Shown here in pieces: positions 1 through 7,916 of a DNA stretch of 38,415 nucleotides. The position numbers and the translations under genes are program-made. Every line of letters starts with the position of its first letter. Position 1 is the stretch's first letter. The DNA comes from Tissierellaceae bacterium (GTDB lineage Bacteria; Bacillota; Clostridia; Tissierellales; Tissierellaceae): the NCBI GenBank assembly GCA_018434075.1, contig JAHDQA010000093.1, positions 1-38,415 on the forward strand, in the 5' to 3' direction. The notes below the pieces were generated by a model. That model had not been told where the DNA came from, ran no database searches, and was given only the letters and a program-made list of their open reading frames with translations.

Positions 1-108
1 AATAAACCTATCCGATTAGCGTAGGAAGCTTTAAAATATAAATTGTAGATTATTGCATCATATAAAAACAGGATTAGTATTCTAATATTAATTAGAAAAT
101 TACTTTAT

Positions 109-126
109 AATTGTTTTCCAACAATT
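109..126. repeat. 18-bp inverted repeat upstream of the DUF1292 gene
   Basis: AATTGTT at 109-115 and AACAATT at 120-126 form a perfect 7-bp dyad around the 4-base centre TTCC. It lies just upstream of a TTGACA hexamer at 129-134, so it could be an operator. A hairpin at the end of an upstream gene is the other reading, although no T-run follows it. Confidence 0.4.
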
Positions 127-128
127 AA

Positions 129-156
129 TTGACACTATCACTATGTTAAATTTAAC
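129..156 (+). promoter_or_regulatory. Possible sigma-70-type promoter for the DUF1292 operon
   Basis: A perfect -35 hexamer TTGACA (129-134) is followed after 16 bases by TTTAAC (151-156), a 4/6 match to the -10 consensus. The first gene starts at 221, leaving a leader of about 60 bases. The -10 is weak, so confidence is limited. Confidence 0.35.
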
Positions 157-220
157 TTGAATGGGGAAGAAAAATAATGTATCATTATAGTAAATAAGTA
201 AATAATAAAGGAGAATAGAA

Positions 221-571
221 ATGAACGATAATAAACACGAGCATGATCACAACCACGAACATGATCATAATCATAATCATGAACATGATCACAACCATGA
301 AGAAGATATGGAAATAATTACACTTACTCTTGAAGATGACACAGAATTAGAATGTGCAGTAATGGGCATATTTGAGGTGGAAGATAAGGAATATATTGCG
401 TTACTCCCATTGACTGACGATGAAGAAGATTCAGTTTTATTGTACCAATATGTAGAAGATGAAGAAAATGATGAATTTGAGCTATTGCTGATAGAAGATG
501 AAGAGGAATTTGATGTTGTAGCAGAAGCTTTCTACACGTTATTTTCTGAAGATGAAGATTTCGAAGATTAA
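221..571 (+). CDS. DUF1292 family protein with His-rich N-terminal tail
   Basis: This is a 116-residue acidic protein. Residues about 30-110 match the DUF1292 (YrzB-like) family: a strand-rich segment (IITLTLEDDTELECAVMGIF) followed by a conserved EYIALLPL-type stretch and an acidic C-terminus rich in Asp and Glu. The molecular function of the family is unknown. The N-terminus is unusual: residues 6-28 are almost only His, Glu, Asp and Asn, in repeats of the type Glu-His-Asp-His-Asn-His, which looks like a divalent-metal-binding tail. The start is set by AAAGGAG seven bases upstream. In Clostridia DUF1292 genes commonly lie near ruvX and a Fur-family gene, which would be off the left edge (known context, not seen here). 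Confidence 0.85.
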   Translation: MNDNKHEHDHNHEHDHNHNHEHDHNHEEDMEIITLTLEDDTELECAVMGIFEVEDKEYIALLPLTDDEEDSVLLYQYVEDEENDEFELLLIEDEEEFDVVAEAFYTLFSEDEDFED

Positions 572-582
572 TTAGTTTTAAA

Positions 583-614
583 CCAAGGTACTTTGCTTAA
601 GCAAAGTACTTTGG
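583..614 (+). terminator. Hairpin between DUF1292 and HAD genes (terminator or attenuator)
   Basis: Arms 583-596 and 601-614 pair over 14 bp with a single G-U pair, around a TTAA loop. The tail on the plus strand is CTTAAAT rather than a long T-run, so termination would be partial. It probably reduces expression of the downstream genes relative to the DUF1292 gene, or is an RNA-stability element. Confidence 0.6.
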
Positions 615-633
615 CTTAAATAGAGGTGTGACG

Positions 634-1455
634 ATGTACAAGCTAATAGCTATTGACTTGGATGGCACTTTGTTAAATGACAAAAAAGAAATTTCAAAAA
701 AAGATTTCGAATCCATTCTGAGAGCGTATCATAAAGGCTTAATTATTGTAATAGTTACTGGGAGAAGCTATTATTCAGCAAAAAAAATTGTAAAGGATTT
801 TGGCTTTGATATCAATATTATTTCAAACAATGGTGCAATATTGCGCTATAGTAAAAATGATAATGATATAATATTAAAACACATAAAGCAGGATGATTTA
901 GATTACTTGCTTAAACTATCTTATGATATGGGTTTGGAACCTACTATACATGTTAATTATTATAGAAAGGGAATAGATTTAATCACTTCTTTTGATAATC
1001 CTAACAAAGAATATATTATGAGTTATGAAAATAGGTATATTTTTATTAATAAGGAAGACATGAATAAGATAAAAAAGGCTTTATCATTAGTTTATATCGA
1101 TGACAAGATAAAGATAAATCACTTCTATGGACAACTAATAAGAACATATGGGGATAGATTTTCATATCATATATTAGAAAACCTTAGAGTTTGTGGAGCA
1201 ATGCTTGAGGTTCAAGAAAAAAGGTCAACTAAATACCAGACATTGATAGAATACGCTCATATGGTAGGAATAAGACCAGAAGAGATAATTGCTATTGGTG
1301 ATGACAATAATGATATAGAAATGATACAAAATGTAGGTTTAGGAGTAAGCATGAGAAATGGTACTCAACTTTGTAAAATGAACGCAAGTATTGTAACAAA
1401 TTTCGATAATAACAATTCTGGAGTATCAGAAGTATTAGATTTTTATTTAAAGTGA
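634..1455 (+). CDS. Cof-type HAD-IIB family hydrolase
   Basis: This 273-residue protein belongs to the Cof/YbiV group of haloacid dehalogenase phosphatases, cytosolic Mg-dependent enzymes that usually dephosphorylate sugar phosphates or nucleotide cofactors. Motif I is DLDGT with Asp8 (nucleophile) and Asp10 (acid/base). Motif II is the VTGRS stretch near residue 46. Motif IV is GDDNND around residues 222-227. The cap domain lies between them, as expected for type IIB. An in-frame GTG lies at 628, but GAGGTG (623-628) is the ribosome binding site for ATG 634. The end overlaps the upstream flank of the radical SAM gene, so the two are co-transcribed. The substrate cannot be told from sequence. 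Confidence 0.9.
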   Translation: MYKLIAIDLDGTLLNDKKEISKKDFESILRAYHKGLIIVIVTGRSYYSAKKIVKDFGFDINIISNNGAILRYSKNDNDIILKHIKQDDLDYLLKLSYDMGLEPTIHVNYYRKGIDLITSFDNPNKEYIMSYENRYIFINKEDMNKIKKALSLVYIDDKIKINHFYGQLIRTYGDRFSYHILENLRVCGAMLEVQEKRSTKYQTLIEYAHMVGIRPEEIIAIGDDNNDIEMIQNVGLGVSMRNGTQLCKMNASIVTNFDNNNSGVSEVLDFYLK

Positions 1456-1463
1456 AGGTAGAT

Positions 1464-2426
1464 ATGATGCAATCAAATCTATATAGAGAGTATTCAGCAT
1501 ATTTAAAGAATAAATATGGATGCAAAGTATATAAATTACCAATCAATCTAGATCTGACTTGTCCAAATAGGGATGGCAACGTAAGCACTGGAGGATGTAC
1601 CTATTGCAATGAGAAAGGTGGATCATTTGAGAATCTTCCAAATAGTTACACTATTAAAGAACAGTTAGAAAAGAATATGGCACTTATTAGGAAGAAATAT
1701 AAAGCTGAAAAATTCATAGCTTATTTTCAAAATTATAGCAATACTTATATGGGTATTGAGGAGTTTAAAGATGTTATTAATCAAGCAATTACAGAGGATA
1801 TAGTAGGTATTTCAATATCAACTAGACCAGATTGTGTAAGCGATGAACAAATAAAATTTTTAAGTGATATACAAGAAAAAATGGGTATAGATATAACAAT
1901 AGAGTTAGGTCTTCAGACTTCTAATTATAAGACTTTGAAGAAAATAAATAGAGGTCATAGCTTAGCTGAATTTATAGATGCTTGTATTAGAATCAAAGCA
2001 TATAAGTTGCGAATTTGCGCACATGTAATTTTAGATTTGCCATGGGATGATACAGATGATACTATTGAAACTTCAAAGATTTTATCAAGCTTAGGTGTTG
2101 ATGAAGTTAAACTACATAGTTTATATATTGCAGATAAAACTAAAATGGCAGAGGAATATATCAATGGTAAGCTTAATGTATTGTCTAAAGAAGATTATAT
2201 TAATAGAGTAGTGCTATTTTTAGAATATCTTAACCCTAATATAGTTATTCAGAGGCTTATTGGTAGAGCACCTAGGGAGGACTCTCTGCTAGTTAATTGG
2301 AATCAATCATGGTGGAAAATAAGAGATGAAATAATTGAAAGTATGATAAAAGCACAAACCTATCAGGGAGCTAAGTTTGATTATCTTGGAGGTAGTGCTT
2401 TAAGAAATATACAATTTGACAAATAA
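1464..2426 (+). CDS. TIGR01212 (YtqA/YhcC) family radical SAM protein
   Basis: This 320-residue protein has the cysteine pattern of the YtqA/YhcC family of radical SAM enzymes: Cys33, Cys45 and Cys48 (C-X11-C-X2-C) in the segment CPNRDGN...GGCTYC, which holds the 4Fe-4S cluster that cleaves S-adenosylmethionine. The family motif ISTRPDC follows near residue 120 and the TIM-barrel region with LGLQTSN near 155. The reaction of this family is not established here; roles in tRNA or cofactor chemistry have been suggested. A GTG at 1452 would overlap the HAD stop by four bases, but GAAGGT at 1454-1459 places translation at ATG 1464 (ATG 1467 is equally possible). It is in an operon with the HAD gene. 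Confidence 0.88.
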   Translation: MMQSNLYREYSAYLKNKYGCKVYKLPINLDLTCPNRDGNVSTGGCTYCNEKGGSFENLPNSYTIKEQLEKNMALIRKKYKAEKFIAYFQNYSNTYMGIEEFKDVINQAITEDIVGISISTRPDCVSDEQIKFLSDIQEKMGIDITIELGLQTSNYKTLKKINRGHSLAEFIDACIRIKAYKLRICAHVILDLPWDDTDDTIETSKILSSLGVDEVKLHSLYIADKTKMAEEYINGKLNVLSKEDYINRVVLFLEYLNPNIVIQRLIGRAPREDSLLVNWNQSWWKIRDEIIESMIKAQTYQGAKFDYLGGSALRNIQFDK

Positions 2427-2445
2427 GAAAGGTAAGGTGGTTAAC

Positions 2446-2868
2446 ATGGTTAAATTCATCTTAGGGGAGCAAGGCTCTGGGAAAACAAAATGGTTAATTG
2501 ACAATGCTAACAAGGATATGCTTGAAGGAAATGGAAACATTGTATTTGTTGATGTTGATGACGAACATATTTTTAGTTTAAATTATAATGTTAGATTAAT
2601 TAATGCCATGGAATTTAACATTTTGAATGTTAAGAGCTTCTATGGCTTTTTGTGTGGAATTATGTCAATGGATTATGATTTAGAAAAAATTTACGTAGAT
2701 GGAATCTACAAATTAATGAATCTAGAGCTTAAAGATTTAGTATTTTTGATAGATGCTTTAGAGAAAATATCTGAGAAATTCAATGTTGAGTTCTATATCA
2801 ATGTTGATTACACACTAGATAAGATTCCTGAGAATTTAAAATCATATTGTTATGAAATAGAAGCATAA
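2446..2868 (+). CDS. Small P-loop NTPase-like protein
   Basis: This 140-residue protein opens with a Walker A motif, GEQGSGKT, at residues 7-14 directly after the first strand. A hydrophobic-plus-Asp stretch (KIYVDGI, around residue 83) may be Walker B. The protein is short for an ATPase and I cannot place it in a named family. Similar small proteins in clostridial genomes carry vague ATP-binding labels. The start at ATG 2446 is set by AAGGTGG (2434-2440); an upstream TTG at 2416 overlaps the radical SAM gene and lacks a binding site. It is the fourth gene of the operon. Confidence 0.7.
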   Translation: MVKFILGEQGSGKTKWLIDNANKDMLEGNGNIVFVDVDDEHIFSLNYNVRLINAMEFNILNVKSFYGFLCGIMSMDYDLEKIYVDGIYKLMNLELKDLVFLIDALEKISEKFNVEFYINVDYTLDKIPENLKSYCYEIEA

Positions 2869-2910
2869 TTTTTAGTAATTGAGTATTAACTAAATAATAT
2901 ATTAGATTGG

Positions 2911-3471
2911 GTGTTAGTTTTGTATTATAGTGCCAGGAAGAGTTTATTTAACATCTTTTTTGAAAACAGATCATCACTGATTTTGCAATATGAAAATGGA
3001 GATATAAGCAAAAGAGAATTTTTAGAAAATAATTACCATTTTGTAAAAAGCATGAATTTAAATCCATTTCTCAAAGTAGACAGTTTTGAGAAAGGAATTT
3101 ATAATTATCAATATTATAATGTGTTAGCTAAGTACTATAAAATGCTTTCTAAAGAATCAAAAGGCAATAAAAAGCAAATAAAAAATTATGTCACATATCT
3201 TAATAAAGCGAATAATTATTATCACTTAAAGGATAAGACTACTCTAGAAATATTAAACCTCATTAATTTTTACAGAGTAGAAGCATATTACATTCAATGT
3301 GAATCAAAATCATTGAGTGATAAGCTTTACGAAATAGTATTGCTAGATTACAAAGAAGCCATTTTTCATTCTAAAGCTACATGGCTTTTAGAAGTGCTAA
3401 AAAAAGAGGGTGTATTTTCTGATCAGAAAAGGAAATCAATTATAGATGGATATATTAACGAAAAATATTAA
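2911..3471 (+). CDS. Hypothetical protein, mostly helical
   Basis: I do not recognise this 186-residue protein. It is predicted mostly alpha-helical, rich in Tyr, Lys and Asn, with no signal peptide, membrane span or obvious catalytic motif. The helical pairs around residues 60-150 (YYNVLAKYYKML, LEILNLINFYRVEAYYIQC) resemble a solenoid such as TPR but are not repeated clearly. The start is uncertain: GTG 2911, or TTG 2920 with GGGTG at 2908-2912 as ribosome binding site. It ends right at the shared terminator at 3471-3496 and is the last gene of the leftmost operon. Confidence 0.6.
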   Translation: MLVLYYSARKSLFNIFFENRSSLILQYENGDISKREFLENNYHFVKSMNLNPFLKVDSFEKGIYNYQYYNVLAKYYKMLSKESKGNKKQIKNYVTYLNKANNYYHLKDKTTLEILNLINFYRVEAYYIQCESKSLSDKLYEIVLLDYKEAIFHSKATWLLEVLKKEGVFSDQKRKSIIDGYINEKY

Positions 3472-3496
3472 ACAGGCTAGTTATTGCTAGCCTGTT
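3471..3496. terminator. Bidirectional terminator between convergent genes
   Basis: Ten-base arms AACAGGCTAG (3471-3480) and CTAGCCTGTT (3487-3496) pair perfectly around a 6-base loop. A/T runs flank both sides, AAAAATATTA before and TTTGAAATT after, so it can serve both directions. It begins at the stop of the plus-strand gene and covers the last codons of the minus-strand MltG-like gene. Confidence 0.85.
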
Positions 3497-3953
3497 TTGA
3501 AATTATAAGGACAATTTCTTCAATTGATTGGCCACTATTCAGAGAGTAATTACCAGATCTTAGTTTAGTATCTAAACCTAGCTCTACTGCTTTAGCGACA
3601 AAATCTTTACTATTCTCAACAAGCCCGTTTTCCTGTAGTATTTTTCCTATGTCACTTGGCAAACTCCCATCAGGTATATTGACTTGTACTTCTCTCACTT
3701 CGGGGTCTACATTGCTTGGAGTTTCTGGTAATTCATTAGATGGGCTATTATTTTTGTCATCGGGTTTTGGTTCTTCCTCATTATCGATTAGTTCACTAAC
3801 TTCGTTAGTAGGCAATTCACTTACATCGCTATCAGTGAATAAAATATCAAGTCTCCATCCTATTACTAGAATTACAACTGCAACTATGCCTATCATAATT
3901 ATATAGTCTATTGAATCATAGAGAATATCTTTAAGCTTATCAAATGGTTTCAC
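3477..3953 (-). CDS. MltG-like membrane protein without catalytic domain
   Basis: This 158-residue protein has a short cytoplasmic start, one membrane span at about residues 18-36, and a Pro/Asp/Glu/Asn-rich linker (residues about 45-85). Its C-terminal domain of about 70 residues resembles the LysM-like N-terminal subdomain of endolytic transglycosylase MltG/YceG: IPDGSLPSDIGKILQENGLVE, then LRSGNYSLNSGQ. Full MltG proteins are over 300 residues, with a catalytic Glu in a C-terminal domain that is absent here. It may therefore only sense or bind glycan strands or partner proteins. The start is GTG 3953, since AGGAGTGAT precedes it by seven bases; an in-frame ATG eight codons upstream (3977) lies before that site. 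The gene is divergent from the RluA gene. Confidence 0.72.
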   Translation of the reverse strand: MKPFDKLKDILYDSIDYIIMIGIVAVVILVIGWRLDILFTDSDVSELPTNEVSELIDNEEEPKPDDKNNSPSNELPETPSNVDPEVREVQVNIPDGSLPSDIGKILQENGLVENSKDFVAKAVELGLDTKLRSGNYSLNSGQSIEEIVLIISKQASNN

Positions 3954-3985
3954 TATATCACTCCTAATATGTAACAATTAAGTAT

Positions 3986-4014
3986 CTGGCAATATGTACA
4001 ATTTATAGTATAAT
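3986..4014 (+). promoter_or_regulatory. Probable promoter for the RluA-nucleoside kinase-NagZ-ROK operon
   Basis: TATAAT at 4009-4014 is a perfect -10. CTGGCA at 3986-3991 is a 4/6 match to -35, with 17-base spacing. It lies 35 bases before the TTG start at 4049. Confidence 0.5.
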
Positions 4015-4048
4015 TATAGCATAATATAAATGAAAAGGTGATATAAGT

Positions 4049-5026
4049 TTGAAGGAAATATTAATTGATAAAAACGAAAATGAACAAAGGCTTGATAGGT
4101 TCTTAAAGAAGTATCTTTCTGAAGCATCATTGAGTTTTATTTACAAGATGATTAGAAAGAAAAATATAAAAGTAAATGGCAAGAAGGCTAACCCTGAAAC
4201 TATTATTTACTGCGGAGATAAAATTGAATTATTTTTATCTGATGACTTATTAAACAAGTTGGTAGCCAATAAAGATACAGAGTACAAAAATTTTGATATG
4301 GATATTTGTTATGAGGATGAAAACATCATATTAATTAACAAACCAGTCGGCAAACTCTCCCATAGTACTACTGACAGTCGAGAAGACAATGTTGTAGATG
4401 ACATGATAGCTTATTTGATTTCGAAAAAAGAATATGTTCCAAGACTTGAAAAAACATTTACTCCTAGCATCTGCAATAGACTAGATAGAAACACCTCTGG
4501 TATAATAATTGGTGTAAAGAATTATGATACTTTAAAAGCAGTAAACATGGCTATTAAGAATAATAAAATTAAAAAATATTACAAAACCATAGTTTTTGGT
4601 AGAATTGATAATGATTTTGTCAAATCAAGTTTTCTAGTTAAAAATGAAGTGGAAAACAAATCTATTGTATACAACAATCCAATAGATAAATCAAAGAATA
4701 TTGAGACGGGTTTTAAAGTAATGCAAAACAATGATAAATATACATTGCTAGAAGTAGAACTAATAACTGGGAGGACACACCAAATAAGAGCCCAACTTTC
4801 ACAAATAGGACATCCAATAATAGGAGATAAAAAGTATGGAATGCATGAAATCAATAATTATTTTGAAAAGAGATATGGTTTAAAATATCAACTATTGCAT
4901 GCTTATAAAATTGTTTTCAGTGGGTTGGAAGGGAAACTTTCATATTTAAACAATAGAGAGTTTGAAACAACAGAATCTGATATATTTCTAGCAATTGAAA
5001 AAGACTTATTTTCAAGAGGTGTTTAA
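4049..5026 (+). CDS. RluA family pseudouridine synthase (first of two)
   Basis: This 325-residue protein isomerises uridine to pseudouridine in rRNA or tRNA. An S4 RNA-binding domain occupies residues about 12-75, and the catalytic domain carries the family motif RLDRNTSG with catalytic Asp146. Later conserved segments are GRTHQIRAQL and HPIIGDKKYG. The standard motif has HRLD; here it is CNRLD, an acceptable variant. Translation starts at TTG 4049 behind AAAGGTGAT (4034-4042). The gene lies one base ahead of the nucleoside kinase start, so the two are coupled. The exact RNA target is not predictable, since a second RluA paralogue sits at 23966-24868. Confidence 0.9.
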   Translation: MKEILIDKNENEQRLDRFLKKYLSEASLSFIYKMIRKKNIKVNGKKANPETIIYCGDKIELFLSDDLLNKLVANKDTEYKNFDMDICYEDENIILINKPVGKLSHSTTDSREDNVVDDMIAYLISKKEYVPRLEKTFTPSICNRLDRNTSGIIIGVKNYDTLKAVNMAIKNNKIKKYYKTIVFGRIDNDFVKSSFLVKNEVENKSIVYNNPIDKSKNIETGFKVMQNNDKYTLLEVELITGRTHQIRAQLSQIGHPIIGDKKYGMHEINNYFEKRYGLKYQLLHAYKIVFSGLEGKLSYLNNREFETTESDIFLAIEKDLFSRGV

Positions 5027-5027
5027 T

Positions 5028-6671
5028 ATGTTAAAAATTAATGTTGTTGGATATGGTGAATTAGAGGTTAAAGATGATGCTAGATTACTTGACATAAGCA
5101 AGATGATATTCAAAGAAAACCATAAAAAATATTTAGGAGCACGTATCAACAATGAAATATTTCCTTTATTTAAGTTTCCACACCAAAATGACACTATAGA
5201 GTTTATTGATATCAGAGATGTAGATGGCTATAGGATTTATACCAAAACAATTTCTGCATGCTTTATCCTAGCCTGTAAAAAGTTGTTTCCGGAGAACGAT
5301 GCAATAATACATCATTTTTTGGGACCAGGATTATATTTCGAATTAAGTGGAAAAAGGAAAATCCATTTTAAAGACATGCAATTGATAGAAGAAAAAATGA
5401 AAGAAATTATCGATCAAGATATTGAGATAAGAAGGGAAGAGTTTGATAGAGAAGAAGCAATAAAGATATTTGAATCAACAAATCAAGAAGATAAAGTTCT
5501 ATTGTTTAAGTCAGTTCCAAAATCAAAAATAAAGTTATATTCAATTGGAGATTATGTTGATTTCTTTCATGGGTATTTGGCTCCTTCTACTGGATATGTC
5601 AGAGAATTTAAGCTAAAGTATTATTATCCAGGGGTGCTTATATTATTTCCAAATATAAAAAACAACTTCAATATAACTAATTTTCAAGACCAAAGAAAGC
5701 TGGCAAAAATATTTGAAGAATCAAATGATTGGCTTGAAATTTTAGGATTATCAAATATAGGGTCTTTAAACGATCATATAAAAAACGGAAAGGTAAATGA
5801 TATAATTCAAATTTCTGAAGCATTACATGAAAAGCGAATTGCCCATATAGCTGACAACATATGTAATGATCAAGACCTTACAATAATATTAATTTCCGGT
5901 CCATCTTCATCTGGTAAGACTACATTTGCTAAAAGGTTATGTACGCAGTTAAAAGTTAACGGGAAAAGGCCTGTTGCAATTTCGATGGATGACTATTTTC
6001 TAGATAGAGACAAAACACCAATTGGAAAAGATGGTCTTCCAGATTTTGAATCACTAAGCGCTTTGAATTTAGAGAAGCTTAACAGAGATCTGATATGCTT
6101 ATTGGAAGGCGAAACGATTGAACTTCCTAGATTCAATTTTTTAACGGGCAAAAGTGAACATAGCGGGGAATTCATAAAAGTAGATATGGAATATCCTATC
6201 ATAATTGAGGGCATCCATGCATTAAATCCAGAAGTAGCAAATGAGATACCAGATAAAAACAAATTTAAAATTTACATATCAGCTCTTACACAGTTAAATA
6301 TTGATAACCATAATAGAATATCAACAACTGACACTAGGCTGATTAGAAGAATGGTGAGAGATATTAAGTTTAGAGGCAATGATCCTATTAGAACTTTTAA
6401 TTTGTGGAAAGGCGTAAGGGAAGGAGAAGAAAAATATATTTTTCCATTTCAAGAAAATGCTGATGTTATGTTTAATTCTGCATTAGTTTATGAACTAGCA
6501 CTTCTAAAAAACTATGTAATGCCCCTACTGAGCAAAATAGACAGTTCAAGTATTTTCTATAGTGAAGTTAAGAAGTTAATCAAATTTCTTGAATACTTCA
6601 CTCCAATAACACAAACTAATTTAATACCTCCCCAATCGTTGTTAAGGGAATTTATTGGCTTTGAGCAATAG
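5028..6671 (+). CDS. Nucleoside kinase with N-terminal TGS-like domain (uridine kinase family)
   Basis: This 547-residue protein has a layout found in many Clostridia and Thermotogales. A TGS-like domain and a threonyl-tRNA-synthetase-like second domain (residues about 1-230, including the HHFLGPGLYFEL stretch) precede a phosphoribulokinase/uridine kinase domain. Walker A is GPSSSGKT at residues 291-298. The following SMDDYFLDRDKTP segment holds the acidic base region typical of uridine kinases. It probably phosphorylates a nucleoside with NTP. The substrate is inferred from the family, and what the synthetase-like half does is unknown. An upstream in-frame start at 4995 is rejected because AAGAGGT (5014-5020) serves ATG 5028. 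Confidence 0.85.
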   Translation: MLKINVVGYGELEVKDDARLLDISKMIFKENHKKYLGARINNEIFPLFKFPHQNDTIEFIDIRDVDGYRIYTKTISACFILACKKLFPENDAIIHHFLGPGLYFELSGKRKIHFKDMQLIEEKMKEIIDQDIEIRREEFDREEAIKIFESTNQEDKVLLFKSVPKSKIKLYSIGDYVDFFHGYLAPSTGYVREFKLKYYYPGVLILFPNIKNNFNITNFQDQRKLAKIFEESNDWLEILGLSNIGSLNDHIKNGKVNDIIQISEALHEKRIAHIADNICNDQDLTIILISGPSSSGKTTFAKRLCTQLKVNGKRPVAISMDDYFLDRDKTPIGKDGLPDFESLSALNLEKLNRDLICLLEGETIELPRFNFLTGKSEHSGEFIKVDMEYPIIIEGIHALNPEVANEIPDKNKFKIYISALTQLNIDNHNRISTTDTRLIRRMVRDIKFRGNDPIRTFNLWKGVREGEEKYIFPFQENADVMFNSALVYELALLKNYVMPLLSKIDSSSIFYSEVKKLIKFLEYFTPITQTNLIPPQSLLREFIGFEQ

Positions 6672-6688
6672 TTATGAGGTGACTAGCA

Positions 6689-7915
6689 TTGAATAGAAAA
6701 AATAAATTACTAATATTATTGATGGCAATTCTCTTGTTAACTGCTTGTTCAAAAGAGAGCAACAAAAATTCATCACAAGATCTTAATAATACTGAAAATA
6801 TAGAAGTAGAAACAGATAAAATTAAAATTCAAATCTCAAATATGAGTATTGATGAAAAAATCAGTCAGTTACTAATTATTGGAATAGAAGGATATGAATT
6901 AAGCCAAGACGAAATAGACCTAATAGATAAATATAACTTTTCTGGGTTTATATTTTTCGATAGGAATATAGAGACAAAAGAACAATTTATAGGTTTGATA
7001 AACAATATAAAAACTGAGAACAAGAAAAATGTGCATTGCTTCTTGTGTATTGATGAGGAGGGTGGAAGAGTAGAAAGATTGGACAAATTTTTCAAAGCAA
7101 TTCCTCCTATGAATGAAATCGGGAACAAAAACAATGCTGAATTAGCTTTTAAAGTAGGAACTTTGTTAGGTGAAAAATTACAAACGTTTGGATTGAATAT
7201 GAATTTTGCACCAGTTTTAGATATCAATTCTAACCCATCAAATCAAGTAATAGGAGATAGATCTTTTGGCAATGATCCTGATGTTGTTGCTAGATTGGGA
7301 AATGAGCTAGCAAAAGGTATATCCAATCAAAATATAGTAGCAGTAGGTAAACATTTTCCAGGTCATGGAGATACTGAAACGGATTCTCATTATGATTTGC
7401 CAGTAATTAATAAAGACTTGAATGACTTGGAAAAATTAGAATTAAAGCCTTTTATTTATAACATAAACAATGGGCTTAGAGCTATTATGGTTGGGCACTT
7501 ATTCTTACCGCAAATAAGTAGCGAACCTAGCTCATTGTCAAATGAGATTATAAATGATCTTTTAAGAAAGAAATTAAAATTTAATGGGGTTGTTTTATCT
7601 GATGATATGACAATGGGTGCAATTGTCGATAATTACGATATAAGAGATGCTATATTGAAATTTTATTTAGCAGGAGGAGATATTGCATTAGTATGTCATG
7701 ACAATAGCAAAATTCCTGATATTATCGATTATATAAAATTAGCATTAGAAAAAGGAACTATTTCAGAAACAGAGATCAATGAGAAATTATATCGAATTTT
7801 AACATTGAAGAATGATTATGAGATCAATAATGATAAGATAGATTATAGCATGGTTGATAATCATATCGAAAAAATCAATACAGAAATAAATAATCTGAAT
7901 TTGGAGGTTGAGTAG
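6689..7915 (+). CDS. nagZ: Lipoprotein beta-N-acetylhexosaminidase (GH3, NagZ type)
   Basis: This 408-residue glycoside hydrolase family 3 enzyme removes terminal N-acetylglucosamine from peptidoglycan fragments. The signal peptide ends in the lipobox LTAC with Cys20, so the enzyme is anchored outside the cytoplasmic membrane, as for Bacillus NagZ. The diagnostic NagZ motif KHFPGHGDT begins at Lys221, with the loop His/Asp pair that acts as general acid/base. The nucleophile is Asp305 in the LSDDMTMGA segment. Only the single GH3 barrel is present. The TTG start at 6689 follows GAGGTGAC (6675-6682). The next gene, a ROK kinase one base downstream, could phosphorylate the released sugar after uptake. 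Confidence 0.92.
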   Translation: MNRKNKLLILLMAILLLTACSKESNKNSSQDLNNTENIEVETDKIKIQISNMSIDEKISQLLIIGIEGYELSQDEIDLIDKYNFSGFIFFDRNIETKEQFIGLINNIKTENKKNVHCFLCIDEEGGRVERLDKFFKAIPPMNEIGNKNNAELAFKVGTLLGEKLQTFGLNMNFAPVLDINSNPSNQVIGDRSFGNDPDVVARLGNELAKGISNQNIVAVGKHFPGHGDTETDSHYDLPVINKDLNDLEKLELKPFIYNINNGLRAIMVGHLFLPQISSEPSSLSNEIINDLLRKKLKFNGVVLSDDMTMGAIVDNYDIRDAILKFYLAGGDIALVCHDNSKIPDIIDYIKLALEKGTISETEINEKLYRILTLKNDYEINNDKIDYSMVDNHIEKINTEINNLNLEVE

Positions 7916-7916
7916 A

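Noticed and set aside
241..300. Tandem repeat or CRISPR-like array
   Set aside because: The repeated CATGATCA/CAACCA-type units are codons of the His-rich tail within a good coding frame, without spacers.
1292..1588. 98-codon minus-strand open frame
   Set aside because: It lies antisense to the well-supported HAD and radical SAM genes, has no ribosome binding site and shows no recognisable protein features.
3649..3906. 85-codon plus-strand frame rich in Ser, Leu and Gly
   Set aside because: It is antisense to the Pro/Asp/Glu linker of the MltG-like protein; its low-complexity composition is the mirror of that linker.
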